Shown: positions 17,411 to 25,989, numbered from the stretch's first letter. The stretch: 64,000 nucleotides of DNA from Treponema sp. (GCA_009777995.1 WRKT01000007.1:30092-94091); one strand, 5' to 3'. The notes: generated by a model from the letters alone, not told the origin. Program-made: numbers and translations.

Positions 17411-17576
17411 ACCCCAGAGTATATCACATTTACGTCAGCTTTTCTATACAGATAAAAAGCAAAAGTGTATGAAATTTCATAAATAATTTGACAGACCTGT
17501 GAAAGATAATATAAAACTACATTCCTATTTCCTTATAATATAAGAACTTACGATTTATTTTGAAAAACATGGCAAG

Positions 17577-17595
17577 TTGGCATAGATTTTGCTTG
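17577..17595 (+). promoter_or_regulatory. sigma-54 (-24/-12) promoter of the sigma-factor gene
   Basis: TTGGCATAGATTTTGCTTG has the invariant GG (17579-17580) and GC (17591-17592) exactly 10 bases apart, with TGGCA and TTGC flanks as in RpoN promoters. The predicted start near 17604 leaves a 28-nt leader with GGAGGT before the ATG at 17632. No enhancer-binding site could be identified. Confidence 0.8.
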
Positions 17596-17631
17596 TATTA
17601 TCTTGGGGGGATATATCTTTGGAGGTAGAAT

Positions 17632-18480
17632 ATGGGAAAAGACAGAAACCCGGAATCCTACGATGTTCTCAAAACATATTACAGCCAAATCCGTAATACC
17701 CCCCTTCTGACCTTTGAAGAAGAGTTGGAACTTTCAAGGCGTATAAAGAATGGTGATGAGGCAGCTCGCACCAGGATGATCAAGGCTAATCTGAGGCTTG
17801 TAGTTAAAATAGCGAAGGGCTTTAATATCCCCGGTGTATCGCTGATGGATTTAATCCAGGAAGGCAACCTCGGTTTAATGCATGCGGTTGATAAGTATGA
17901 CCATGTAAAACAGGTGCGTTTTTCAACTTATGCGGCATGGTGGATTCGCCAGGTGATTACAAGGTATCTGACAGATAAGCGCCGCACCATACGTCTGCCC
18001 CATAAGAAGGAAGAGGTCTTACGGAAAATCCAAATTGCAAAGACATCCCTAAGCCAACAGTATATGCGCCAGCCGAAGATTGAGGAAATTGCTGCGGAAG
18101 TGGGCGTTTCCAATGAAGATGTAAGATTTATCCTTAGCATAGCAAATGATGCAATTCTGATAGAAACCGATAGAAATGACGGTGAATTATGCACCCAAAT
18201 AGACTCTTACGGTGATCGCACTTATTGCCCCGAACGGGAATTCTTTGAGAAAAGCTCAAGGGAGGCAACGCTTAAAATCTTGAATCAACTGAAAGAGCGC
18301 GAAAAGAATATTCTTATTTATCGCTTTCAGTTGAATGGCGGGGAGCGTTATACTTTGCGTAATATTGGAAGTAAGATGGGCATATCTACGGAGACTGTAA
18401 GGCAGATAGAAATAAATGCTCTGCGAAAGCTGAGTAATTATGCTGAAGATCTGAAAGTCTACGTGGAAGCAGCCTCTTAA
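17632..18480 (+). CDS. RpoS/RpoD-like group 2-3 sigma-70 factor
   Basis: A 282-aa sigma factor without the large region 1.1 of the primary factor. Region 1.2: SYDVLKTYYSQIRNTPLLTFEEE. Region 2: RMIKANLRLVVKIAKGF, DLIQEGNLGLMHAVDKYD and FSTYAAWWIRQVITRYL. Region 3 includes RLPHKKEEVLRK. Region 4 has LKEREKNILIYRF and the helix-turn-helix YTLRNIGSKMGISTETVRQIEINAL. It redirects RNA polymerase to alternative promoters. The upstream -24/-12 promoter implies RpoN control, as in the Borrelia RpoN-RpoS cascade. The gene ends overlap with uvrC by 4 bp. I cannot say whether it is orthologous to rpoS. Confidence 0.9.
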   Translation: MGKDRNPESYDVLKTYYSQIRNTPLLTFEEELELSRRIKNGDEAARTRMIKANLRLVVKIAKGFNIPGVSLMDLIQEGNLGLMHAVDKYDHVKQVRFSTYAAWWIRQVITRYLTDKRRTIRLPHKKEEVLRKIQIAKTSLSQQYMRQPKIEEIAAEVGVSNEDVRFILSIANDAILIETDRNDGELCTQIDSYGDRTYCPEREFFEKSSREATLKILNQLKEREKNILIYRFQLNGGERYTLRNIGSKMGISTETVRQIEINALRKLSNYAEDLKVYVEAAS

Positions 18481-20444
18481 TAATCGATCTTATCCTCCGC
18501 AGCAAAGGCTTCTGCTGCAAGGGCAGCTTCTTCGGATGCCTTCTTCGCAGCGAATTTCGCATTGAGCCTGTCTTTTTTCGCTAGCCTATCCTCCAGGGCG
18601 AGGCGGGCAGCGGCCCTTGCGGCCTTTGCTGCGGATATTTTTAGGGAACATTTTTCAGCAATTTCTTCCGCTTCTGCAGCGGCGATCTTCTCGAGGCTTC
18701 CATAGTGTTTCATTAGTGTTGCCGCACGTTTTGGCCCTATTCCGTCAACAGATTCAAGAATCGGGAAGCAGAGCTCTTTAGACCTAAGATTGGTGTTTAG
18801 GGCTGTTGCAAAACGGTGGGTTTCATCCCGGATATACTGTAATACTTTTAAAGCCTCCGAGCGCTCGGGCAGTTTAATCGGCGTCTTTGCATGCGGGAGC
18901 CATATTTCTTCCTCACGCTTTGCAAGGGAGGCAAGGTCGCAGTCAACTCCCAGTTCAGCAAGCACGGTTTTAACTGCATTCACCTGCCCGAGGCCCCCGT
19001 CAATCAGGATTAGGTCGGGCAGCTCCTTGTTTTCACGAATCTGCCTTGAATACCGGCGCTGAACGGCCTCCCTTAAGGCTGCATAGTCATCGATTTTCCC
19101 GATAACTGTTTTTAGTTTAAAGTGACGATAGTTTTTTCGGTCAGGGTTTCCGTTCCTAAAAGAAATGAGTGAGGCTACAGGGTGCTTTCCTTCGAGGTGG
19201 GATATGTCAAACCCTTCGATACACTCGGGCCTTGAACTTAAGGAAAGTACCTGCTTCAGCTCATCAAGGGCAGGTCCTACACCTCTTTCCTTCAGGCGCC
19301 GCCTAAGTTCTTCCCTTGCATTATGGGCTGCCATTGCAAGAGCGGCGGCGTGCCTTCTTTCACTGTCATCGGGCATGATGAACTCAGGTATTTGCCCAAA
19401 CTGTTCTTGGAAATACCGGTTTAAAGCGGAATTATCATCCTCTGCGTCGCTCCCCGTTTCGCTCCCCGTGCCCGGCCCTGCGAAACCGTGGGAAATGAAG
19501 ACCTTTGGCGGAGGAATTCTGTCGGGTGAATAATAGGCAACAAGGAAGGTCATAATAGATTCATGCTCTTCGGCTGCAGAACGGGAAGAAAAAAGCTCCT
19601 GGCCTGTCATACGGCCGCCTCGCATTGAGATCACCGAAAAAGTTGTGAAAATTCCCTCGCTTGCCCAAGCAATATAGTCGCGGCTTTCAGAATCCATGTC
19701 TTCAACGGAATTTGTCTCTGAAAGGCTCTCGATTGCATGAATGGTATTCCTAATCGATGCAGCCTCTTCGTATTTTAAGGAGCGGGCAGCCTCGTGCATT
19801 TGTCCAGTCAGGTCTATGATTAAAGCCGAAGTTTCGCCCGCAAGGAGCTTGCGTATCCTTTCGACTTGAATATTATAAGCATCTTCTTCAACCTTGCCGC
19901 AACATGGTGCAAGGCAGCGGCCTATATGATAGTAGAGGCAGGGGCTTTTCCTTGGTTTAAAGGTGCGGCATTTGCGAAGGGTAAAGGTTTTTTCGATTAA
20001 AGCCAGGGTCTTATCAAGGGCCTGGACATTCGGAAAGGGGCCGAAATAGAGGCTTCCATCTTCCACGATGCGCCTTGTGCGAAAAACTCTCCCAAACTTA
20101 TCCGCAGTAATCCTGACCACCGGGTAAGTCTTACCGTCTTTAAGGTTGATATTGTACTTTGGGCTATGCTGCTTTATCAGGGTATTCTCGAGAAGCAGGG
20201 CCTCGTACTCATTAGAAACGATTATCGTTTCTATCGTTTTGCTGTTGCGGATTAGGGCCGCAGTTTTTACGTTTTTTGTTATTGCAAAATAGGAATTTAA
20301 CCTGTTTCTTAGGGCACGAGCTTTCCCTACATAAATTATCCGATTTTCACTGTCGCGCCATATATAAACCCCGGGTTCAAGGGGTGTATTCTTTACGAAA
20401 CCCTTCAGAAGAGCATAATTTTCTGACAACCTATTATGAACCAT
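18477..20444 (-). CDS. uvrC: excinuclease ABC subunit C
   Basis: A 655-aa nucleotide-excision-repair nuclease that makes both incisions around a lesion bound by UvrAB. The N-terminal GIY-YIG domain shows GVYIWRDSENRIIYVGKARALRNRLNSYF. A UvrB-binding region (MHEAARSLKYEEAASIRNTIHAIESL) follows, then the RNase H-like nuclease with FDISHLEGKHPVASLISF and LILIDGGLGQVNAV, and the helix-hairpin-helix SVDGIGPKRAATLMKHYGSLEKI. An Ala/Lys-rich tail is a local oddity. A cysteine-rich patch C..C...CLAPCCG near residue 160 is common in the family. Confidence 0.97.
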   Translation of the reverse strand: MVHNRLSENYALLKGFVKNTPLEPGVYIWRDSENRIIYVGKARALRNRLNSYFAITKNVKTAALIRNSKTIETIIVSNEYEALLLENTLIKQHSPKYNINLKDGKTYPVVRITADKFGRVFRTRRIVEDGSLYFGPFPNVQALDKTLALIEKTFTLRKCRTFKPRKSPCLYYHIGRCLAPCCGKVEEDAYNIQVERIRKLLAGETSALIIDLTGQMHEAARSLKYEEAASIRNTIHAIESLSETNSVEDMDSESRDYIAWASEGIFTTFSVISMRGGRMTGQELFSSRSAAEEHESIMTFLVAYYSPDRIPPPKVFISHGFAGPGTGSETGSDAEDDNSALNRYFQEQFGQIPEFIMPDDSERRHAAALAMAAHNAREELRRRLKERGVGPALDELKQVLSLSSRPECIEGFDISHLEGKHPVASLISFRNGNPDRKNYRHFKLKTVIGKIDDYAALREAVQRRYSRQIRENKELPDLILIDGGLGQVNAVKTVLAELGVDCDLASLAKREEEIWLPHAKTPIKLPERSEALKVLQYIRDETHRFATALNTNLRSKELCFPILESVDGIGPKRAATLMKHYGSLEKIAAAEAEEIAEKCSLKISAAKAARAAARLALEDRLAKKDRLNAKFAAKKASEEAALAAEAFAAEDKIDY

Positions 20445-20473
20445 TGGTTAATTTACCGATATATAAGTATAGA

Positions 20474-22096
20474 ATGAGAAACATATCCCATATCCGAATA
20501 ATTATTTTATCATACATTTTTTTCCTTACAACAGGTAGTATATTTGGAGTAGGAGAAAGATCGATAAGCATTGGCGGCGAAGACGGCTGGGGCAGGATTG
20601 AAAGGAGGCAGGACATCGTCGAGGCCTCCATGATAAGACCCAACCCGGTGCTTGTTCTTTCCGGCAGGGCGAGTACTTCGGCTAATATAGATGCAAATTT
20701 AGACGCATACCTATCCTTCGATGAGGGAACTACGGGGCTCTTTAGAGACTCGCAGGGGAACTACGATATAAGTATTGCTCCACAAATTACTGCGGTGGGC
20801 CTTCCTTGGAGCATGGTCGGCCCCGGTGCTGCTCTGTTCACGGGAGGAGGAAGCACGGTAGGGAGCACTGACGGTCTGACGCTAAAGCCCCTTGAGCAGG
20901 CTATCTTTGCCCAGGGTAATAATGTCAGGGATTTTTCCATAGAGTTCTGGCTATATCCCCATAACCTTGAAACAGGGGAGCAGATCTTCTTCTGGAATTC
21001 TGTAAGATTAAACGGCAGGGGAACCTTTGATCCCCAGCGCATCCAGGCAAATGTATCAAGAAATAGGCTTGTTTGGACATTTGACCATTTCTTCCTGTCT
21101 CCCGGCAGGGAAAGGTCTCAAGATATATCATTTTCAAGCCCCCTCTTACTTAACAGGACATGGAGCCATCACTTAATTCGCTTTGACGCTGACCTCGGAC
21201 TGCTTGAATACCTTGTAGACGGCAGACTCGAAGTGGTTGAATACATGACATCGAACGGGCGCGAGGGCGGAGAGGTCTTTACACCGCATATCGGACGGGA
21301 CCCGCGGATAGTCCTTGGCGGGCGTTTTACCGGCATGATTGACGAGTTCCGCATTCACAGGTTAAGTTCGGATTCCTCAAGGTTGACCAGGTATCCGAGC
21401 AGGGGCGGGCGCATACAGACCCATACGATTGATCTTGGCCGAACGAACAGCAGGGTAAATAGGGTCGAGGCCTTTGGCGGCCGGACCGGGATCCCTGCAT
21501 CATCAAATTTTAATCAAAATGTGCGAAATGAATATGCAGGGAACGGGCAATTACGGTTCCCCGATCACTCTGAAATAAGCCTGTTTATTCGAACGAGCAA
21601 TCATCGATATATTTGGGATGATAGCTGGACTCCGATAATCTCAGGGGCTCCGTTACCGCCGGGTCTTGAAGGCAGGTATGTCCAGATTGCTGCGGATTTT
21701 TTCCCCTGCGGAAGGGGGGAGACTTCGCCTTACCTTTCGGAAATCAAGGTATTCTTCCATACTGCAGAGCCTCCTACTCCCCCGTCAAATATTATTGCAG
21801 TTGCAAGAGACGGGGCTGTGGAGCTGTCCTGGAGGCCGAATCACTCAAGGAATCTTGGCGGTTATATTTTATACTACGGCACTGCAAGCGGAGAGTACTT
21901 TGGTGATAACGGGATGCAGCCCTCCCCGATTGATGTCGGAAACCGGACATCAATACGCATTGAGGGTTTGAGAAACGGAACCCTATACTACTTCGCAGTT
22001 GCAGCGTATGACATGGTCACAGACCCTGCGATGCACCCTGAGCCCGGAGACTTTTCGCGAGAGGTTGCAGCACGCCCCCTAAGAATGGCAGAATAG
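20474..22096 (+). CDS. exported LamG-domain and fibronectin type III protein
   Basis: A 540-aa secreted or periplasmic protein. The start at 20474 gives a good signal peptide (MRNISHIRIIILSYIFFLTTGSIF); earlier starts lie inside uvrC. Residues ~65-300 form a concanavalin A/LamG-like fold (DAYLSFDEGTTGLF, FSIEFWLYP, HHLIRFDADLGLLEYLVDGRLE, GMIDEFRIHR). The end, from about 435, is a fibronectin type III domain (PPSNIIAVARDGAVELSWRPN and LRNGTLYYFAVAAYD). Such proteins bind glycans or surfaces. ychF follows 4 bp downstream. It diverges from uvrC with only a 29-bp gap, so the promoter probably lies inside uvrC. Confidence 0.85.
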   Translation: MRNISHIRIIILSYIFFLTTGSIFGVGERSISIGGEDGWGRIERRQDIVEASMIRPNPVLVLSGRASTSANIDANLDAYLSFDEGTTGLFRDSQGNYDISIAPQITAVGLPWSMVGPGAALFTGGGSTVGSTDGLTLKPLEQAIFAQGNNVRDFSIEFWLYPHNLETGEQIFFWNSVRLNGRGTFDPQRIQANVSRNRLVWTFDHFFLSPGRERSQDISFSSPLLLNRTWSHHLIRFDADLGLLEYLVDGRLEVVEYMTSNGREGGEVFTPHIGRDPRIVLGGRFTGMIDEFRIHRLSSDSSRLTRYPSRGGRIQTHTIDLGRTNSRVNRVEAFGGRTGIPASSNFNQNVRNEYAGNGQLRFPDHSEISLFIRTSNHRYIWDDSWTPIISGAPLPPGLEGRYVQIAADFFPCGRGETSPYLSEIKVFFHTAEPPTPPSNIIAVARDGAVELSWRPNHSRNLGGYILYYGTASGEYFGDNGMQPSPIDVGNRTSIRIEGLRNGTLYYFAVAAYDMVTDPAMHPEPGDFSREVAARPLRMAE

Positions 22097-22100
22097 GAAG

Positions 22101-23210
22101 ATGTCATTAAACTGCGGTATAGTCGGACTTCCCAATGTGGGGAAATCCACCATCTTCTCTGCCCTAAGTTCAACCCCTGCCGAAGCTGCAAATTATGCTT
22201 TTACCACGATTAATCCGAATATTGGTATTGTAAGTGTCCCCGATGCCCGTCTTGAAAAACTGGTCGAAATCATCAAACCGAAACACAGCATCAGGGCAAC
22301 AGTGGAATTTGTAGACATTGCAGGCCTTGTCAGGGGAGCGTCAATGGGAGAAGGGCTTGGAAATCAATTTCTGTCCCATATAAGAGAAGTGGGAATAATA
22401 GCACATATTGTTCGTTGTTTTGATAACCCTGACATATTTCATGTAAACAATAAGGTTGATCCGGCCTCTGACATTGAAATTATAAACACAGAACTTGCTT
22501 TGGCAGACCTTGGTACTCTTGCAAAACGCAGAGAACGAACAGAGCATTCCCTAAGAGTAAAGGGAAAAACTGACCAAAAAGCTGCAGAAGCTGAACTGAT
22601 AGTACTTGATAAAATAGGCCCAATTTTGGAGAAGGGGCAGGTATTGCGTTCTATTAATTTAAGCGATGAAGAGAAGGCTATTATTAATGACTGCCAATTT
22701 ATCACTGCAAAGCCGTTGCTTTATGTTTGCAATGTTGATGAGGATGGAATGAAATTCGGCTCAATGCATGCGGAGACAGTCAGGAAACTCGCCGCAGAAG
22801 AGGGCTCTGCCACGGTAACCATCTGCGGGAAGTTTGAAGCTGAGCTTATAGCAATAGAAGACTCTGCGGAAAAGTCGGCCTTCCTCGAAGAGATGGGTCT
22901 TAAAAATACGGGGCTCTCGTCTCTAATACATGAGGCGTACAGACTCCTGGGACTGCGCACTTTTTTCTCCACAAGGAATGATGAGTGCCGTGCCTGGACC
23001 ATAAGGGCAGGGGACAGTGCATCAAAGGCAGCAGGCAGTATTCACACGGATTTTGAGAAGGGCTTTGTCAAGGCAGAGGTCTACTCTTTTGACGATATAG
23101 AGAAATACGGCAGCGAGGCAAAGATTAAAGAAGCGGGGAAGTACCGCCTTGAGGGAAGAGATTATATCGTACAAGACGGTGACGTGATTTATTTCAAATT
23201 CAATCTTTAG
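22101..23210 (+). CDS. ychF: YchF/Obg-like ribosome-binding ATPase
   Basis: A 369-aa universally conserved P-loop protein (369 vs about 363 in E. coli). G1 is GLPNVGKST, G3 is DIAGLVRGASMGEGLGNQFL, and the usual NKxD is replaced by an NVDE-type motif (LLYVCNVDEDG), which gives ATP preference in this family. A coiled-coil insert (about 130-200) and the C-terminal TGS domain (RAWTIRAG...AAGSIHTDFEKGFVKAEVYSFDD) complete it. It binds ribosomes and affects stress responses. It probably shares a message with the LamG gene. Confidence 0.97.
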   Translation: MSLNCGIVGLPNVGKSTIFSALSSTPAEAANYAFTTINPNIGIVSVPDARLEKLVEIIKPKHSIRATVEFVDIAGLVRGASMGEGLGNQFLSHIREVGIIAHIVRCFDNPDIFHVNNKVDPASDIEIINTELALADLGTLAKRRERTEHSLRVKGKTDQKAAEAELIVLDKIGPILEKGQVLRSINLSDEEKAIINDCQFITAKPLLYVCNVDEDGMKFGSMHAETVRKLAAEEGSATVTICGKFEAELIAIEDSAEKSAFLEEMGLKNTGLSSLIHEAYRLLGLRTFFSTRNDECRAWTIRAGDSASKAAGSIHTDFEKGFVKAEVYSFDDIEKYGSEAKIKEAGKYRLEGRDYIVQDGDVIYFKFNL

Positions 23211-23213
23211 TGC

Positions 23214-23242
23214 TTGACCTGTGGGAAAAGTGAGTTGATAAT
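23214..23242 (+). promoter_or_regulatory. sigma-70-type promoter, possibly giving a leaderless mRNA
   Basis: TTGACC (23214-23219) and GATAAT (23237-23242) have 17-bp spacing. The expected start falls at about 23249-23250, which is the ATG of the next gene, and no Shine-Dalgarno sequence is present before that ATG. Confidence 0.55.
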
Positions 23243-23249
23243 ATAGCTC

Positions 23250-23699
23250 ATGATAGACCCAATAGTTTTAGGACAATACTCCTTTTTCGATGGCCTTGAA
23301 CAGGACCAGATCGATTATATTCTACCCCTGATGCAGCAGGAAGAATTCGAAGCAGGTGTGGATATAATAACCGAGGGCAAGCATAATGATAGAATTTACT
23401 TTGTAATTGAGGGAAACGTAGCAGTACTAAAGCAGGGTATAATTCTGATGAGACTTGGAAAGGGTGATGTCTTCGGCGAATTGGAAGTTCTGGATGTAAG
23501 CCCTGTCGAGGCGACGATTAAGACAATAGCCTCTACAAAAGTTATAAGCCTTTCAATTGATGCCCTTGGTGAAATTTTCGAGAAAAATTTGAAGGCTTAT
23601 GCGTTTTTACTTACAAATCTTGCAAGAGATGTTTCCCGCAGGCTTAGGTATATGGATGATAAACTGGTTGACGATGTCCGTTATACAGAGTGGAGCTAA
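23250..23699 (+). CDS. cyclic nucleotide-binding-domain protein
   Basis: A 149-aa protein that is a single cyclic nucleotide-binding (cNMP) domain. FFDGLEQDQIDYILPLMQQEEFEAGVDIITEGKHNDRIYFVIEGNVAVL is the N-terminal beta roll, and LGKGDVFGELEVLDVSPVEATIKT is the phosphate-binding cassette. The usual Arg that contacts the cyclic phosphate is replaced by Glu (SPVEATIKT), so ligand binding may be altered. There is no output domain. It overlaps the NlpC/P60 gene by 10 bp. No ribosome site precedes the ATG. It probably acts as a regulator by protein contact. Confidence 0.85.
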   Translation: MIDPIVLGQYSFFDGLEQDQIDYILPLMQQEEFEAGVDIITEGKHNDRIYFVIEGNVAVLKQGIILMRLGKGDVFGELEVLDVSPVEATIKTIASTKVISLSIDALGEIFEKNLKAYAFLLTNLARDVSRRLRYMDDKLVDDVRYTEWS

Positions 23700-24718
23700 C
23701 TAAACTGAAAATCATTTTAATTTCTCTTTTGATAATCTTTTCTCAAAGTGTCTTTGCGACAGTTCCCGAGAGAGCTCTAAGAGGGATAAGTGCCGCAGAT
23801 GCAAGACATAACCTTATTGTAACAGCAGAATCCTTCCTTGGTACTCCATATCGTTATGCAGGCATCGACAGGGGAGGCCTTGATTGCTCAGGCCTTGTGT
23901 TTTTAAGCTTTTGGGAGAGTTTCAATGTAGAGGTTCCAAGAACTGCAGAGGGAATCTATCGATGGGCAGAAACGATTGACAGGGAAGAATTACAACCCGG
24001 TGATCTTGTTTTTTTTGTTACCGTGGGGACGGCTGTTTCGCATGTAGGAATTTACGTGGGCAATGGAAGATTCATCCACTCGGCATCGGAGGGACCAAAT
24101 ACCGGGGTGATCTATTCAAGATTGGATGAAAGTTATTGGAGACGTACATATAGAGGAGCAGGAAGGGCCCTGCCAAGAGACACAGCCGGTGCAGTAGCGC
24201 TTTTACCAAGGCAGCGTAATTGGTCAGACCCCGGCTTCTTCCTCGGCTTTGCCGGCGCATGGACTTGGGGAGGCTTTTTTGAAGGAGCTCCCTCGTCATT
24301 CAGGGGCATTTCCGGAATGGCAACAGCGGGGTATAAGTGGTTACGATACAGCGCAGGCTTTGAAGTCAGGCAGGAATGGGACAGGGCTCTTGGAGTCTAT
24401 AGAGTGCCTGTGTCAATTTCTTTCGGGACTGACACTTCCCGCATCTTTGGCGGGCCTGCATACACATTCGGAGAGCCTACATTGAGTCTTGCTGACAGCG
24501 ACAGGAGGTACTTAAGAGCCATTCTATGGGAGGCCGGCACATCCCTGGCACTTCCTCCGGTACGGATAGGTCCCGGAGCACTTTCTCTTTACGGAGAGCT
24601 CGCCTATAGGCACTTCCGTCCCATAGAGGGGGACTTCCATTGGAGACCCGATCTGACAGCTAATCTCCGTCTCTCGACAGGAATAAGATATTTATGGAAG
24701 GTGCAGAATTTTTTGTAG
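23690..24718 (+). CDS. NlpC/P60 (C40) peptidoglycan endopeptidase with C-terminal extension
   Basis: A 342-aa exported protein starting at a GTG inside the preceding gene. The signal peptide is LKIILISLLIIFSQSVFA. Residues ~35-160 are an NlpC/P60 domain: catalytic Cys in RGGLDCSGLVF, His in VSHVGIYVG and the third polar residue in FIHSAS. It cleaves peptide stems in the cell wall. Residues ~165-342 have alternating aromatic and small residues (WTWGGFFEGAPSS, YSAGFEVRQEW, LYGELAYRHF) and a final aromatic, which resembles a small outer-membrane beta-barrel. That combination is unusual. A strong terminator follows. Confidence 0.85.
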   Translation: MELTKLKIILISLLIIFSQSVFATVPERALRGISAADARHNLIVTAESFLGTPYRYAGIDRGGLDCSGLVFLSFWESFNVEVPRTAEGIYRWAETIDREELQPGDLVFFVTVGTAVSHVGIYVGNGRFIHSASEGPNTGVIYSRLDESYWRRTYRGAGRALPRDTAGAVALLPRQRNWSDPGFFLGFAGAWTWGGFFEGAPSSFRGISGMATAGYKWLRYSAGFEVRQEWDRALGVYRVPVSISFGTDTSRIFGGPAYTFGEPTLSLADSDRRYLRAILWEAGTSLALPPVRIGPGALSLYGELAYRHFRPIEGDFHWRPDLTANLRLSTGIRYLWKVQNFL

Positions 24719-24817
24719 GAAAATGTAACCAATATAGTGATATTATGTTGTAATTGATAAAGAAAAGATGAGCTTTTCTTCGGCCGTTTATACGGACACT
24801 CCCAAACGTTTTACTTA

Positions 24818-24858
24818 GCCGCCACCGTTTCCTCCTTATCGGTGGCGGCGCTTTTTTT
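24818..24858 (+). terminator. rho-independent terminator after the NlpC/P60 gene
   Basis: A 10-bp perfect stem, GCCGCCACCG / CGGTGGCGGC, with a 12-base loop and a run of seven T, located about 100 bp after the stop. It ends just before the first copy of the duplicated BrnT module. Confidence 0.92.
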
Positions 24859-24889
24859 AAGCTATTTTACTTTTAAAAGGTTTTGTATT

Positions 24890-25198
24890 ATGATAGACTT
24901 GATATTTGAATGGGATGAAGAAAAAGAGCAAGATAATATTAAAGCTCACGGTATCCCTTTTGAAGCAGCTACACGGATATTTTTTGACTATTACCGCATG
25001 GAACGCCATGATGATGATTCAAGCGATAAAGAAGATCGATGGCAAACCATGGGGCTTTATGAAGATGTACTTTTTGTGGTTTATACGGAGAGAGCGGATG
25101 TTATTCGTATGATTTCAGCCCGTAAGGCAGAGCCTTTTGAAAGGAGGATATATCATGGCGATAGTGAGATACACGGCTGGAAAAGAGTTAACCCCTGA
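24890..25198 (+). CDS. brnT: BrnT-type ribonuclease toxin, copy 1
   Basis: A 102-aa BrnT-family toxin: FEWDEEKEQDNIKAHGIPFEAATRIFFD, MGLYEDVLFVVYTERADVIRMISARKAEPFERRIY. The residues and length fit the RelE-like fold. I place the start at the ATG at 24890 because the family's N-terminus begins MIDLxFEWDEEK; the longer frame runs back into the terminator. It is one of two near-identical copies. Between them only about six bases differ in this gene and only one changes a residue (Ile5 to Val), which suggests that both are under selection. It overlaps its partner by 44 bp. Confidence 0.87.
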   Translation: MIDLIFEWDEEKEQDNIKAHGIPFEAATRIFFDYYRMERHDDDSSDKEDRWQTMGLYEDVLFVVYTERADVIRMISARKAEPFERRIYHGDSEIHGWKRVNP

Positions 25199-25394
25199 AA
25201 AAGACGCGGAACTAAGGGCGCAGATAAGAGAAGCGGCAAAGAGACCTTATACCTATGATCCGGATTCTCCCCTACTTACGGAAGAACAGCTTAAGGAATT
25301 TAAACCTGTTAATTTTGATAGCATGGAAGAGAGAGCCCAAGCAATGAAGCAATGTACCCCATCTCCGGCATTAGCTACCTCGGAAAGTCGTTAA
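25155..25394 (+). CDS. BrnA-like antitoxin lacking the DNA-binding domain, copy 1
   Basis: A 79-aa protein whose N-terminal half matches BrnA (TPEKDAELRAQIREAAKRPYTYDPDSPLLTEEQLKEFKPV aligns with the complete BrnA at 6.7 kb). After about residue 62 the expected ribbon-helix-helix region is missing, and the tail CTPSPALATSESR looks like an out-of-frame or truncated end. AAGGAGGA precedes the ATG. Toxin neutralisation could survive in the N-terminal part while autorepression would be lost. Copy 2 encodes the same protein, so the truncation predates the duplication. Confidence 0.75.
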   Translation: MAIVRYTAGKELTPEKDAELRAQIREAAKRPYTYDPDSPLLTEEQLKEFKPVNFDSMEERAQAMKQCTPSPALATSESR

Positions 25395-25413
25395 AGTAAC
25401 GAAAAGAACTCTA

Positions 25414-25457
25414 TAGCAGGGACAGGACTCGAACCTGCGACCTCCGGGTTATGAGCC
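25414..25457. repeat. attL: 44-bp direct repeat from the tRNA-fMet 3' part
   Basis: Identical over 44 bp to 37,476-37,519. It corresponds to nucleotides 30-73 of the initiator tRNA (anticodon arm to 3' end) and lacks the 5' half, so it is not a functional tRNA. Matches stop sharply at both ends. It is the left attachment site of the 12.1-kb element. Confidence 0.93.
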
Positions 25458-25525
25458 AGCTTAATGCTTAGAATAAATGGTACTATAATGAATATTTTAT
25501 GTTCATTCAAGAGCATATATAGTCA

Positions 25526-25987
25526 TTGATAATCAAATGTTTTGTCATAGTTTTTTCATTCTTTATTACGCCTAACGAAAAAGACATAAGCGAAGTTGCC
25601 CCGGATTCCTCCAAGACAGTTTCAGCAATCAGATACTATATTGTCATTGCCGATATTTGGGGTATAATTAAATTGTGGGTTATGGTAAAAGACCCTGCTG
25701 ACTGGAACCTCCGAGAAATCGAAGCCGGTTCATATACGGCAGCCCCACCTGTCGCATAGCCGTTTGATCCGGTAACAGGAGATAACGATGAGGCAAGGGC
25801 TTTTATCATTTTATTTTGTTGTATAACAGAGGGTGAATTTAAAGCGTCTCTGTATGAGGTGCAGGACTTGGCCCCGGGTGTGCCGCACGGCTCTTCGGAC
25901 ATCCCACTACACCTCACAATATATTACAGCATCACTCCGGAAAAGTCAGTGTGGTTCGTACCTAATTCCTACCTGTTCGCGAACATC
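25526..25987 (+). pseudogene. possible broken gene with an in-frame TAG
   Basis: One frame stays open from 25,526 to beyond 25,987 apart from a single TAG at 25,757. Both sides read as protein: SKTVSAIRYYIVIADIWGIIKLWVMVKDPADWNLREIEAG before, and PFDPVTGDNDEARAFIILFCC then EGEFKASLYEVQDL after. No good start codon or ribosome site is visible (the first candidate is a TTG). It lies between attL and the first minus-strand gene of the element. It may be a decayed gene; a suppressed stop is possible but unsupported. I do not recognise the family. Confidence 0.35.
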
Positions 25988-25989
25988 CT

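Larger units (their letters stand above)
24861..25408 (+). repeat. 548-bp BrnT-module repeat, copy 1 (outside the element)
   Basis: This sequence recurs at 28,206-28,753, exactly 3,345 bp away, with roughly a dozen mismatches (about 98% identity by eye). It covers the presumed promoter stretch, the BrnT-like gene and its partner. Copy 1 ends 5 bp before the left attachment site, so it lies just outside the integrated element, while copy 2 lies inside. Confidence 0.9.

Noticed and set aside
25757..25759. Pyrrolysine or selenocysteine readthrough
   Set aside because: The stop is TAG, not TGA, and no pyrrolysine genes are visible; the frame lacks a credible start, so gene decay is simpler.
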